The translations under genes and the position numbers were made by a program. Shown one piece after another: positions 38,039-46,736 of a DNA stretch of 64,000 nucleotides; the first letter of the stretch is position 1, and each line of letters begins with the position of its first letter. The notes below the pieces were generated by a model. The model made no database searches and was not told the DNA's origin. It saw nothing but the letters and a program-made list of their open reading frames with translations. Origin of the DNA: Flavobacteriaceae bacterium (GTDB taxonomy: Bacteria > Bacteroidota > Bacteroidia > Flavobacteriales > Flavobacteriaceae). The stretch lies in the NCBI GenBank assembly GCA_002862645.1, contig PKDQ01000007.1:20146-84145 (forward strand), given 5' to 3'.

Positions 38039-39388
38039 TTAAATTGCTTGAGATTCGTCCCAGTTTTCAATACGTTGCTTTAGGCGCAATAGGAACATGC
38101 CTCCCATGGCACCATTAATAATGCGGTGGTCATAACTATGTGACACCATCATTTGCTGACGTATGGCAATTACATCGCCATTTTCTGTTTCCAGCACCGC
38201 AGGAACCTTGCGGATGGCGCCTAGGGCCAATATAGCAAGTTGTGGTTGGTTGATGATAGGCGTACCCGTAAGACTGCCGAACATCCCTACATTGGTTACT
38301 GTATAGGTGCCACTTTGCACATCATCGGGACTTAGTGTATGGGTACGAGCATTTGAAGCGAGCTCATGTACTTTTTTGGCCAGTCCAGTAAGGCTTAGCA
38401 TATCGGCCTGTTTGATGACAGGAACAATTAAATTACCATCTGGTAAAGCCGTTGCCATACCTAGGTTGATGTCTTTTTTCTTTATGATGCTTGTACCCTC
38501 TAGAACAGCATTTAGCAATGGGAACTCAGGCAGCACTTGTGCAACAAGATGCAAAAATATGGGCGTAAAGGTTAGTTTAACTCCATGTTGTTTAACAAAT
38601 TGATTTTTTACTTTTTCACGCCAATTCCAGAGCTTGGTCAAGTCAATTTCAATAAATGACTGTACATGTGCCGAAGTTTTAAGGCTGTGCATCATGTGAT
38701 CAGAAATCATTTGCTCCATACGTGTCATGGGCACAACCTCATCTGAGTCGCTTTTTGCAAAAGACGCTGTTGGTCTAGTAGCTGGAGTTACGGTACTTGG
38801 TGAAGCAGCAACTCTGGACTGAGTAATAGCTACAGGGGGAGTTTTTCTGTTTTTTATAAATGCCAAAATATCGGCTTTGGTCACGCGACCATCTTTTCCA
38901 CTTCCTGGGACAGTAGCTAATTCTTGGGCTGAAATATTTTCTTCCTTGGCAATGTTTTTCACAAGAGGTGAATAAAACCGCTTTTGTCCGTCAACAACAG
39001 GACTAACAAGGTTGACCAAGGCTTGCGCTTGTTCCATGTATTGCTGAGGGCTATCTGCCACTTTTTCAGGCGCCTTGGGTGCAGAAGGTGCTGGGGTAGG
39101 AATTGCCTTTGGAACAGCTGCTAGAGTCACGTCTTGGGTCACCTTGTCCGCTGTTTCAATTACGGCTAAGGGAGCATCAACACCAACAACAGCGTTAACA
39201 GGATGTAATATTTCTTTAATGACGCCAGCGTACTCACTGGCAACTTCAGAATCAACTTTATCAGTAGCCACCTCCACTACGGCTTCGTCAACAGCAACAG
39301 TATCGCCTACTTTCTTTAACCATTGGGTGATGGTGGCTTCAGAAACGCTTTCTCCCATTGAGGGTAAAACAAGCTGATGTATAGGCAT
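38039..39388 (-). CDS. 2-oxo acid dehydrogenase E2 acyltransferase
   Basis: The lipoyl acyltransferase core of a 2-oxo acid dehydrogenase complex. The 449 residues comprise a lipoyl domain (about 1-75, with the lipoyl-lysine in EVATDKVDSEV), an alanine/proline-rich linker and an E3/E1-binding domain (about 130-170, SPLVKNIAKEENISAQELATVPGSGKDGRVTKADIL). The catalytic domain ends in SHSYDHRIINGAMGGMF. The usual HxxxDG acyltransferase motif has His421 but Asn425 in place of Asp. It is probably the branched-chain type; no E1 or E3 gene is here. ATG 39388 follows a TACTTTTG box. Confidence 0.93.
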   Translation of the reverse strand: MPIHQLVLPSMGESVSEATITQWLKKVGDTVAVDEAVVEVATDKVDSEVASEYAGVIKEILHPVNAVVGVDAPLAVIETADKVTQDVTLAAVPKAIPTPAPSAPKAPEKVADSPQQYMEQAQALVNLVSPVVDGQKRFYSPLVKNIAKEENISAQELATVPGSGKDGRVTKADILAFIKNRKTPPVAITQSRVAASPSTVTPATRPTASFAKSDSDEVVPMTRMEQMISDHMMHSLKTSAHVQSFIEIDLTKLWNWREKVKNQFVKQHGVKLTFTPIFLHLVAQVLPEFPLLNAVLEGTSIIKKKDINLGMATALPDGNLIVPVIKQADMLSLTGLAKKVHELASNARTHTLSPDDVQSGTYTVTNVGMFGSLTGTPIINQPQLAILALGAIRKVPAVLETENGDVIAIRQQMMVSHSYDHRIINGAMGGMFLLRLKQRIENWDESQAI

Positions 39389-39400
39389 GTTATTTTTTTT

Positions 39401-39408
39401 CAAAAGTA
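39401..39408 (-). promoter_or_regulatory. Putative -7 box of the E2-exonuclease-FAH-cinA operon
   Basis: The minus strand reads TACTTTTG, 12 nt before the ATG of the E2 gene. The transcript leader would be very short. Confidence 0.5.
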
Positions 39409-39428
39409 CAAATTAATCGTGGCTTTCG

Positions 39429-40562
39429 CTATGACATAACCAGCACCTCACCCTTGGCATGACTTGAAATACTTCCAACGGCGTGACTTTTGTCTGAGCT
39501 CAAAAATTTATAAGAAAAGCCTTTCTTGTGCACATCCATAAAAGCAATCATTTCAGCAAATGAAATGGTATCAGGGTCAAAAATAAGTTCAGTGCGTGTG
39601 TGTGGAATAACATCATCTAGTCCTGGGCTATGCATAAAAGGTATGTTTTTGTTTACACCAATCTCCAAGTTCAACTCTTTTGAAATCAACCAGTAACAAT
39701 AGGGGTGTTTTATCTTTTTCACAGAACGTTTCCCTCTAACTCGTTTTAAAAAACTAAAGGCATTCGTAGCGAATTTAATCCACAGTTTTACAAATTTAGA
39801 AATCTTAAAATGTTTGGTATAAAAATAGTACAACGCCTCTCTGAACCTTTTTTGATAAGCAAAATCTTTAGGGGTACTTTCGCCTTTAAAGTGGATAATA
39901 TTTATACTAGGGTTGTAATAGTTTGAATACCCTAATTGTAACGAACGGTAGCTCAAGTCGTCATCCTCACAGTACATAAAGCACTCTTCATCAAAGCCAT
40001 TAAGCGCACGATAATGTGTCGTTTTCATAAACATAAAAGCACCGACCAAAACATCGGTCTCGCCACCTTGATTTTCAGGTAACTTTAAATTGTAATATTT
40101 CCCAAAAAATTGAGGGAAAATTTTAAACAACCCTGACACTTTGGTAAAGGCTACCCAAGGAGTGGGCACGCCCCTTTTTGATTCTTTTAAAAAGGTACCT
40201 GAGCCATCAATAAGTTTAGGACCCATGATGGCCACCTGCTTGTTGTTTTCCATAAAGGATATGGCGTCAACAAAGGTGTTCTCTGCCACTATGGTATCGG
40301 GATTTAAAATACACAAATACTCCCCTATGGCATGGGATACACCAATATTATTCCCTATTGGAAACCCAACATTTTCTTTGTTGGCAATACGTTTTACTTG
40401 TGGGAATTTAGCTTTTATCCAAGCTAAACTGCCATCGACAGAAGCGTTATCTACTACAATAATTTCAGCATCCAAATCTTTTGTAGCTGCAGCGACACTT
40501 TGCAAGCATATATCAATAAAGTACTTTACGTTAAAATTAAGAATAACTACGGATAATTTCAT
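39429..40562 (-). CDS. Glycosyltransferase family 2 protein
   Basis: A 377-residue GT2 enzyme that transfers a sugar from a nucleotide donor, probably in cell-surface polysaccharide synthesis. The GT-A fold starts KLSVVILNFNVKYFIDICLQS. EIIVVDNASVDGS lies near 35-47, NPDTIVAENTF follows, and CEDDDLSYRS is the acceptor-side acidic motif near 190. A C-terminal hydrophobic/basic part follows. Residues FSLKRVRGKRSVKKIKH suggest peripheral membrane contact. It lies 3 bp after recR; no other polysaccharide genes are nearby. Confidence 0.93.
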   Translation of the reverse strand: MKLSVVILNFNVKYFIDICLQSVAAATKDLDAEIIVVDNASVDGSLAWIKAKFPQVKRIANKENVGFPIGNNIGVSHAIGEYLCILNPDTIVAENTFVDAISFMENNKQVAIMGPKLIDGSGTFLKESKRGVPTPWVAFTKVSGLFKIFPQFFGKYYNLKLPENQGGETDVLVGAFMFMKTTHYRALNGFDEECFMYCEDDDLSYRSLQLGYSNYYNPSINIIHFKGESTPKDFAYQKRFREALYYFYTKHFKISKFVKLWIKFATNAFSFLKRVRGKRSVKKIKHPYCYWLISKELNLEIGVNKNIPFMHSPGLDDVIPHTRTELIFDPDTISFAEMIAFMDVHKKGFSYKFLSSDKSHAVGSISSHAKGEVLVMS

Positions 40563-40565
40563 GTG

Positions 40566-41183
40566 CTAATTTTTCATTGAAATTTCAAAGGGAATCCGTT
40601 GACTAATGCTTCTTCCTAGCGTCAGTTCATCGGCATATTCAAGCTCGTCACCAACTCCAATACCACGTGAAATGGCAGAGAAGTGCAATTCAAACACGCT
40701 TAACTTTTTAAAAATATAATAGTTTGTTGTATCGCCTTCCATCGTACTGCTTAGTGCAAAAATAATTTCATCTATGTTTTCTTGTTCAACTCGTTTTATC
40801 AAAGCATCTATTGAAAGTTGTTGTGGTCCTACGCCTTCCATGGGAGCAATTTTACCACCCAATACATGGTATAAGCCTTTGAATTGACCTGTAGATTCAA
40901 TGGCCATAACATCCCTAATATCTTCAACCACGCATATAGTATTACGCTCCCGCATTGGGCTTGCGCAAATATTACATTGTTTGGCATCTGAGATATTATG
41001 GCACGTAATGCAATAACGTATTTGCTCGCGCAATGTTGCAACAGCATTTGAAAGACGTGCACTAAAATCTTTGGGTTGGCGTAACAAATGAAGCACAATT
41101 CGTAGTGCAGACCGTCTACCTATTCCTGGAAGTTGTGCAATTTCATCTACTGCTTTCTGAACTAAAGAAGACGGAATATCCAT
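40566..41183 (-). CDS. recR: Recombination protein RecR
   Basis: Acts with RecF and RecO to load RecA onto gapped DNA. The 205 residues match the family. The helix-hairpin-helix start ([24 protein letters not shown]), the zinc finger [16 protein letters not shown] (about 58-73) and the TOPRIM domain [28 protein letters not shown] with [19 protein letters not shown] are all complete. ATG 41183 is 4 nt after a TATTTTTG box. It is divergent from the symporter gene. Confidence 0.97.
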   Translation of the reverse strand: MDIPSSLVQKAVDEIAQLPGIGRRSALRIVLHLLRQPKDFSARLSNAVATLREQIRYCITCHNISDAKQCNICASPMRERNTICVVEDIRDVMAIESTGQFKGLYHVLGGKIAPMEGVGPQQLSIDALIKRVEQENIDEIIFALSSTMEGDTTNYYIFKKLSVFELHFSAISRGIGVGDELEYADELTLGRSISQRIPFEISMKN

Positions 41184-41187
41184 GATT

Positions 41188-41195
41188 CAAAAATA
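41188..41195 (-). promoter_or_regulatory. Putative -7 box 4 nt before the recR start codon
   Basis: The minus strand reads TATTTTTG, then AATC, then ATG at 41183. Confidence 0.45.
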
Positions 41196-41222
41196 CACTA
41201 TTTAAACAATAGTCACATACGT

Positions 41223-41230
41223 TATATTTG
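41223..41230 (+). promoter_or_regulatory. Putative -7 box of the sodium:solute symporter gene
   Basis: TATATTTG, a full match, 14 nt before the ATG at 41245. Confidence 0.55.
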
Positions 41231-41244
41231 ACAAAAAAAAAGAG

Positions 41245-42729
41245 ATGACCGCTCAAATACTGGTGTTTTGTTTTTTGATCTATTTTGCTTTGCTCTACAG
41301 CATCTCTTGTTTAGTAGGCAACAGCGATAGCAATACTAGCTTTTTTGCAGCCGACAAAAAGGCTCCTTGGTATCTGGTTGCATTTGGTATGATAGGCGCA
41401 ACGCTTTCGGGAGTCACGTTTATCTCTGTCCCTGGATGGGTTGCCACTACCCAATTGGGCTATGTGCAAATGGTATTAGGTTATGCGCTAGGTTATTTGT
41501 GCATAGGCACGGTATTACTACCGCTCTACTATAAGTGGAATGTGGTTAGTATTTACACTTATTTACAACATCGGTTTGGTGAAAAAAGTTATAAAACAGG
41601 TGCTGCTTTTTTTATTCTGTCCAGAATAACAGGCACTAGCTTTCGCCTTTTTTTATTGTTAAAGGTATTGCATTGGCTCGTACTAGACGAACTTAATATT
41701 CCATTCTGGCTGAGTGCAGCCGTAACGCTACTCGGCATATGGCTCTACACTAAAAAATCGGGCATTAAAACGATTATTTATACCGATACAGCCCAAACGA
41801 TTTGCATGCTGATTGCTTTGAGCATTACAATTTATGCATTGTTTTTTGAGCTTCAGTTAGACAGCCAATCTTTGTGGGTGTGGTGGCAGTCACAACCCAA
41901 TACACAACTGTTTTTTTTGGAGGATTGGAGCAGTGGTCAGCATTTTGTAAAGCAGTTTTTTGCTGGAGCACTCATTGCCTTTGCCATGACTGGACTTGAC
42001 CAAGAAATGATGCAGAAAAATTTGAGTTGTCGCTCGCTAAAAGATGCACAAAAAAACATGTTATGGTTTACCATTGCCCTGGTGATCGTTACTTTGCTAT
42101 TTTTGGTTCTTGGTGTGCTGTTGAGTGCCTATGTTCAATCCAAAGGAATAAACGCTGCTGGAGACGATCTTTTTCCCATGATAGCCACGCAATCAACACT
42201 TGGAGCAGTGGTCGCATATGCGTTTGTATTTGGACTCATTGCTGCGGCTTTTAGTAGTGCCGACAGCTCCATGACATCACTTGCCACAAGTGCAAGCATT
42301 GACTTATGGGGAATTGCATCAGGAAAAAAAGGAATTCAGCAGCGAAAAAAAATCCACTTTACTATGGTCGTTGTCTTATGGTTGTGTATTGTACTTTTCT
42401 ACCATTTTATTAGAGACGAAAGTGTGATTGCTCAATTATTGCTATTCGCTGGCTATACCTATGGGCCTTTATTGGCATTGTTCCTCTTAGGTATTTTTTC
42501 AAATTTACAAATAAGAGATGGGCTAGTCCCCTATTTATGTATTGCAGCACCCACGATATCTTATGGAGTGACTGTATTCTGTAAAACTACTTTGGGTTTT
42601 GAGTTTGGCTTTTTTGTGCTGGCCTTAAACGGAACCATTTCAGCACTACTTCTGTGGGTTTCAGGAATTGGACTACCAATGTATCAGCGCACTTCCCCAA
42701 GTGAATCCACTGCCAAAAGCGGCAAGTAG
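41245..42729 (+). CDS. Sodium:solute symporter family protein
   Basis: A 494-residue inner membrane transporter of the SSS family (LeuT-like fold) with about 13 hydrophobic helices. The start SCLVGNSDSNTSFFAADKKAPWYLVAFGMIGATLSGVTFIS is the usual TM1-TM2 region. The family signature region ALIAFAMTGLDQEMMQKNLSCRSLKDAQKN and the sodium-site serines in FSSADSSMTSLATS are present. The substrate is not evident; sugars, amino acids or sialic acid are possible. Its last 57 nt overlap the 3' end of fabH on the other strand. Confidence 0.92.
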   Translation: MTAQILVFCFLIYFALLYSISCLVGNSDSNTSFFAADKKAPWYLVAFGMIGATLSGVTFISVPGWVATTQLGYVQMVLGYALGYLCIGTVLLPLYYKWNVVSIYTYLQHRFGEKSYKTGAAFFILSRITGTSFRLFLLLKVLHWLVLDELNIPFWLSAAVTLLGIWLYTKKSGIKTIIYTDTAQTICMLIALSITIYALFFELQLDSQSLWVWWQSQPNTQLFFLEDWSSGQHFVKQFFAGALIAFAMTGLDQEMMQKNLSCRSLKDAQKNMLWFTIALVIVTLLFLVLGVLLSAYVQSKGINAAGDDLFPMIATQSTLGAVVAYAFVFGLIAAAFSSADSSMTSLATSASIDLWGIASGKKGIQQRKKIHFTMVVVLWLCIVLFYHFIRDESVIAQLLLFAGYTYGPLLALFLLGIFSNLQIRDGLVPYLCIAAPTISYGVTVFCKTTLGFEFGFFVLALNGTISALLLWVSGIGLPMYQRTSPSESTAKSGK

Positions 42730-43680
42730 CACCGTATCATCTTGCTTTATTTTACCCTCAGCCCATGCTTCTGACATAGCAATAGGAATGGATGCGGCAG
42801 TAGTATTGCCATAGCGCATGATATTGTTGAAAACTTGGTCGTCTCGCAGACTAAATTTCTTTTGCACAAATTGAGCAATACGCAAATTGGCTTGATGCGG
42901 AATAAATAAGTCTATATCGGTTGTGTTTTTCCCGTTTTTCTGCAATGCCTCTTGAATCACTTGACTAAAGCGAACAACAGCATTTTTGAACACCAGTTGC
43001 CCATTCATATAAGGATGGTATCGCATATCGTCCTCGTCATAGTTAGCTACAATTTCAGGGATCCACCGCTTAGTACTTGGACCAATAATAGCCAACTCCT
43101 CTGCGTATTTACCCTCAGAATACAAATGTGTGGATTGAATCCCTTTGGTTGCATCTTCCTCTCGTGTTATTACAGCAGCTCCTGCACCATCCCCGAAAAT
43201 AACTGAGACCGTACGTCCGCGTGTGGTGAAATCCATTCCGCCCGAGTGGTATTCAGACCCAACGAGCAACACATTCTTGTACATACCTGTTTTAATAAAC
43301 TGATCGGCAACAGAAAGACCATAAATAAAGCCAGAGCATTGGTTTCGTATGTCAAGCGCAGGGCAGGTTCCCATACCCATGAGGTCTTGCAATAGCACAC
43401 CAGAGCCAGGAAAATATAAATCAGGGCTGAGTGTGGCAAATATTACAAGATCAATATCGTCTTTAGAAACCCCAGCCCTTTCGAGAGCCATTTCAGTAGC
43501 CTTAACACCCATCGAGGCAGTGCCCTCGCCAGAATCTTTTTCAATAAGACGGCGTTCTTTTATACCAGTCCTTTCTTTAATCCAAGCGTCATCTGTGTCC
43601 ATAAATTTGGACAAATCGTCATTAGTAACTATGTTTTCAGGAACGTAATGTCCGAGTCCTACTATACGAGATTGATACAT
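42673..43680 (-). CDS. fabH: Beta-ketoacyl-ACP synthase III
   Basis: Condenses acetyl-CoA with malonyl-ACP to start fatty acid synthesis. The 335 residues show the thiolase-fold triad Cys115 (RNQCSGFIYG), His262 (PHQANLRIA) and Asn292 (RYGNTTAASIPIA). The start IVGLGHYVPENIVTNDDLSKFMDT and the end LLAAFGSGFTWGSALI are typical. It is not next to rpmF as often seen in flavobacteria, so it may be a second copy. A promoter and terminator pair lies upstream (43721-43895), so the gene may have an attenuated leader. Confidence 0.95.
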   Translation of the reverse strand: MYQSRIVGLGHYVPENIVTNDDLSKFMDTDDAWIKERTGIKERRLIEKDSGEGTASMGVKATEMALERAGVSKDDIDLVIFATLSPDLYFPGSGVLLQDLMGMGTCPALDIRNQCSGFIYGLSVADQFIKTGMYKNVLLVGSEYHSGGMDFTTRGRTVSVIFGDGAGAAVITREEDATKGIQSTHLYSEGKYAEELAIIGPSTKRWIPEIVANYDEDDMRYHPYMNGQLVFKNAVVRFSQVIQEALQKNGKNTTDIDLFIPHQANLRIAQFVQKKFSLRDDQVFNNIMRYGNTTAASIPIAMSEAWAEGKIKQDDTVLLAAFGSGFTWGSALIHW

Positions 43681-43720
43681 TTTTGATTAAATTAAATAGC
43701 AATTAACGAAATAATGGTGG

Positions 43721-43756
43721 TAAAAAAAAAAAGGTGCAACAACCACGATGCACCTT
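43721..43756 (-). terminator. Strong intrinsic terminator upstream of fabH
   Basis: Stem AAGGTGCA/TGCACCTT with a 10-nt loop, followed on the minus strand by a run of 11 T (43732-43722). It sits 40 bp before the fabH start, with no minus-strand gene between it and the promoter at 43865. Confidence 0.85.
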
Positions 43757-43860
43757 CGAACAACTTAACCAAAATTAAACAAACCAGTAAAAGGGATGTG
43801 TGTAATCAATAGAGTTTCATAGCAATTTTCTCCGCAACAATATTTTTGTTGATTAATTAC
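43722..43860 (-). ncRNA. Predicted small RNA or attenuated fabH leader (~135-140 nt)
   Basis: A promoter with both Bacteroidetes boxes and a strong terminator bound a stretch with no supported gene. The predicted RNA has a 6-bp hairpin CAACAA/TTGTTG near its 5' end and a possible 5-bp pairing of GUAAU with AUUAC. It also holds a four-codon frame (ATG AAA CTC TAT TGA, encoding MKLY) and the terminator hairpin. It matches no RNA family that I know. It may be a free small RNA or a leader that controls fabH by attenuation. Its 5' end is estimated. Confidence 0.5.
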
Positions 43861-43864
43861 TCCA

Positions 43865-43895
43865 CAAATATAAAAACGTTTAACAAAAAAACAAA
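43865..43895 (-). promoter_or_regulatory. Two-box Bacteroidetes promoter (TTTG-N19-TATATTTG)
   Basis: On the minus strand TTTG at 43895-43892 and TATATTTG at 43872-43865 are 19 nt apart, the consensus layout for the phylum's primary sigma factor. It is the best two-box promoter I found in the window. Confidence 0.65.
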
Positions 43896-43979
43896 TTTAT
43901 TAAACAAAAAATATTATGCCATACTGTCACTCTTTTGATTTTGGTACTTTTTTTGGTAAAATAATAAAAACAAATAATT

Positions 43980-45860
43980 ATGTCATCAGGTAAAATAAAA
44001 GTTGCGGTAGAAAACATTTTCCCATTAATAAAGAAATTCCTTTACAGCGATCATGAAATCTTTTTGCGAGAACTGATATCAAACGCTACAGACGCTACCC
44101 TAAAGTTCAAACATCTCACCAACATTGGCGAAGCCAAAGTGGCATATGGAAGTCCACAAATTGAGATTAAAATAGACAAGGAAAACAGAACATTACATGT
44201 TATAGACCAAGGCTTGGGCATGACAGCTGAAGAGGTTAGTAAGTATATAAACGAAGTTGCTTTTTCAGGAGCTGAAGAATTCCTCAACCAATACAAAGAC
44301 AGTGCTAAAGACAGTGGCATTATAGGACATTTTGGTCTTGGATTTTATTCTGCCTTTATGGTAGCAGAAAAGGTAGAAATCATCACCAAATCACATACAG
44401 ATGCACCTGCGGCTCATTGGAGCTGTGATGGATCGCCAGAATATACCTTGGTAGAACATGACAAAACAGCGCGTGGTACTGAAATCGTCTTGCACATTGA
44501 CAAAGACTCTGATGAGTTTTTGGAAGAAACACGTATTACGGCGCTTTTGACCAAATACAACAAGTTTATGCCTATTCCTATCAAGTTTGGAACCAAGGAA
44601 GAAACCCACGAGGAAGGTGAAGGCGATGATAAGAAAGAAGTCAAAGAAACGGTTGATAATATTATAAATAACCCAAATCCGGCGTGGACAAAAAAACCAA
44701 GCGATTTAAAAGACGAAGACTACACCTCATTTTACAGGGAATTATATCCTATGCAGTTTGAGGAGCCTTTATTTCACATCCACCTCAATGTAGACTACCC
44801 ATTTAACTTGACGGGCATCCTCTATTTTCCAAAACTGAACAACGATCTTAACGTACAAAAAGACCGTATTCAATTGTATCAAAATCAGGTATTTGTCACG
44901 GATAACGTGGAAGGAATAGTGCCTGAGTTCTTAACCATGCTAAGAGGTGTCATTGATTCACCCGACATTCCACTCAATGTATCTAGAAGTTACTTACAAG
45001 CGGATGGCGCAGTAAAGAAAATCAGCAACTACATCACCAAAAAAGTGGCTGATAAACTCCAGTCCATATTTAAAAATGACAGAGGGAATCTAGAGAAAAA
45101 GTGGAACGATATTAAAGTTGTAATTGAATATGGGATGCTTTCAGAAGACAAGTTCTTTGATAAGGCAAAAAGCTTTAATCTTTTTCCAACCACAGCAGGC
45201 ACTTATTTGACCCTCGACGAATTAAAAGAGCAAACCAAAGATGCACAGACTGACAAGGATGGCAAGCTCATTCAACTTTATGCTGCGAATACTGACGAAC
45301 AACACGCCTACATTGAAGAAGCAAAAGCCAAAGGGTACACCGTACTATTACTCGACTCACCCATTGTAGGGCATTTATTGCAAAAATTAGAGCAAGAAGA
45401 TGACAAGCTCGGATTTGTACGAGTTGATAGCGACCACATAGACAAGCTTATTATTAAAGATGAACCACAATTATCTAAGCTTTCTGACGAACAGAAAGAA
45501 GCGCTTAAGCCCATGATTGAAAACGTGGTACCTAAAGAGCAGTATACGGTTCAATTAGAGGCTATGGACAGCGAAGCTGCACCTTTTATGATTACCCAAC
45601 CCGAGTTTATGCGTCGGATGAAAGAAATGCAACAAACCGGCGGCGGCGGCGGCATGTTTGGCAGTGGATTCCCTGACATGTATCAGTTGGTAGTCAATGT
45701 AAACCACCCATTGGTAAGTCAGATTTTAGAAACCAAAACCAAAAAGAAACAAGAACGTCTGATAAAACAATCATTGGATTTGGCACGGTTATCACAATCG
45801 CTGTTAAAAGGAGAAGAGCTTACTGCCTTTATCCAACGAAGTTTTGAAATGATAAAGTAA
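43980..45860 (+). CDS. htpG: Molecular chaperone HtpG (Hsp90)
   Basis: Bacterial Hsp90, an ATP-driven dimeric chaperone in the cytoplasm. The 626 residues match the family. The GHKL ATPase domain shows FLRELISNATDATLKF, DQGLGMTAEEV, GIIGHFGLGFYSAFMVA and GTEIVLHI. An acidic linker (about 215-225, EEGEGDDKKEVKE) precedes the middle domain, which has the catalytic-loop arginine in SRSYLQADGAVKKI. The C-terminal dimerisation domain ends AFIQRSFEMIK. A GGGGG stretch is present near 552. It is divergent from the predicted RNA and fabH; I see no clear heat-shock element. Confidence 0.97.
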   Translation: MSSGKIKVAVENIFPLIKKFLYSDHEIFLRELISNATDATLKFKHLTNIGEAKVAYGSPQIEIKIDKENRTLHVIDQGLGMTAEEVSKYINEVAFSGAEEFLNQYKDSAKDSGIIGHFGLGFYSAFMVAEKVEIITKSHTDAPAAHWSCDGSPEYTLVEHDKTARGTEIVLHIDKDSDEFLEETRITALLTKYNKFMPIPIKFGTKEETHEEGEGDDKKEVKETVDNIINNPNPAWTKKPSDLKDEDYTSFYRELYPMQFEEPLFHIHLNVDYPFNLTGILYFPKLNNDLNVQKDRIQLYQNQVFVTDNVEGIVPEFLTMLRGVIDSPDIPLNVSRSYLQADGAVKKISNYITKKVADKLQSIFKNDRGNLEKKWNDIKVVIEYGMLSEDKFFDKAKSFNLFPTTAGTYLTLDELKEQTKDAQTDKDGKLIQLYAANTDEQHAYIEEAKAKGYTVLLLDSPIVGHLLQKLEQEDDKLGFVRVDSDHIDKLIIKDEPQLSKLSDEQKEALKPMIENVVPKEQYTVQLEAMDSEAAPFMITQPEFMRRMKEMQQTGGGGGMFGSGFPDMYQLVVNVNHPLVSQILETKTKKKQERLIKQSLDLARLSQSLLKGEELTAFIQRSFEMIK

Positions 45861-46131
45861 AATCCTTGCAGCTAATTTCTTTCTAGCCATATGCACAGCT
45901 ACCTGCCGCTTTTTAGAAGATTGGTCTTGGCTAGATTCCCTTTATTTTTCATTGATTACGCTCACCACCATTGGCTCCTGCAATTTTTCGCTTAAGACCA
46001 TTTTAGGTAAGCTTTTTACGATGGGATATATCATTATTGGCGTGTCGCTTATTCTGGGATTTGTCAATACATTGTTTTTGCATTACAGAAAGGAAAACAT
46101 CAAAAAAAGAAATCACAAACACAAAAAATAA
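45856..46131 (+). pseudogene. Remnant of a two-TM potassium channel-like gene
   Basis: The frame encodes about 91 residues but has no ATG, GTG or TTG before the recognisable part. EDWSWLDSLYFSLITLTTIG is a pore helix of the Ion_trans_2 family. KTILGKLFTMGYIIIGVSLI and LGFVNTLF then form the second membrane helix, and a basic tail follows. The selectivity filter, normally TxGYGD, reads TIGSCN. The first membrane helix is missing or degraded, and the only upstream ATG (45891) is in another frame with an early stop. The stop overlaps the ATG of the AlkB-like gene (TAATG), so the old coupling remains. Most likely a decaying gene. Confidence 0.65.
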
Positions 46132-46736
46132 TGCTTGAAATGTTTGATGTCTTTGCACCTGAGCTTCCTGATGCAACGATAAAATATTATCCAAACTTTC
46201 TTAATACAAAAGAGGCGGATTTGTACTTAGAACATTTGACCAAGGAAACTCCTTGGCGCAATGACCCCATAACCGTATTTGGCAAAACCTATCCGCAACC
46301 GCGTATGACTTCGCTACACGGTCATACCACTGACTCCTATGGTTACTCTGGTATTGTTATGCAGCCGAATCCCATGCGAAAGCCTCTTCTGGATATTGAG
46401 CAAAAACTACAGGCTTTTACAAAAGAAACATTCACCACGGTATTGCTAAACCTATATCGAGATGGACAAGACAGCAACGGATGGCATGCAGACAACGAAA
46501 AAGAATTGGGTGTAAATCCAGTAATTGCTTCGGTTAGTCTTGGCGCTTCTAGATATTTTCATTTAAAGCATAACAGTGACAAATCCCAAAGACTAAAATT
46601 GGAACTAACACATGGAAGTCTATTGATGATGGAAGGTGCCACGCAACATTTCTACAAACATCAAATTGCAAAAACAGCAAAAAAAGTGGGTCTCCGTATT
46701 AATTTAACCTTCAGAAAGGTGCTTAAAGCGCATTGA
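46131..46736 (+). CDS. AlkB-like alpha-ketoglutarate/Fe(II)-dependent dioxygenase
   Basis: A 201-residue 2OG-Fe(II) oxygenase similar to the AlkB/ALKBH2-3 branch that removes alkyl groups from DNA or RNA bases. The iron ligands are His119 and Asp121 (NGWHADNEKE) and His173 (TQHFYKH). Arg189 and Arg195 (GLRINLTFR) bind 2-oxoglutarate, and PQPRMTSLHG and YGYSG are family landmarks. The start codon overlaps the stop of the channel remnant; ATG 46140 is an alternative. It ends 14 nt inside the convergent small gene. Confidence 0.93.
   Translation: MLEMFDVFAPELPDATIKYYPNFLNTKEADLYLEHLTKETPWRNDPITVFGKTYPQPRMTSLHGHTTDSYGYSGIVMQPNPMRKPLLDIEQKLQAFTKETFTTVLLNLYRDGQDSNGWHADNEKELGVNPVIASVSLGASRYFHLKHNSDKSQRLKLELTHGSLLMMEGATQHFYKHQIAKTAKKVGLRINLTFRKVLKAH

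Noticed and set aside
40141..40569. 142-codon plus-strand frame opposite the GT2 gene
   Set aside because: Antisense shadow; no start signal and no recognisable domain.
45891..45995. ATG frame starting MHSYLPLFRRLVLARF after htpG
   Set aside because: It lies out of frame on the channel remnant, ends early and has no likeness to a protein family.
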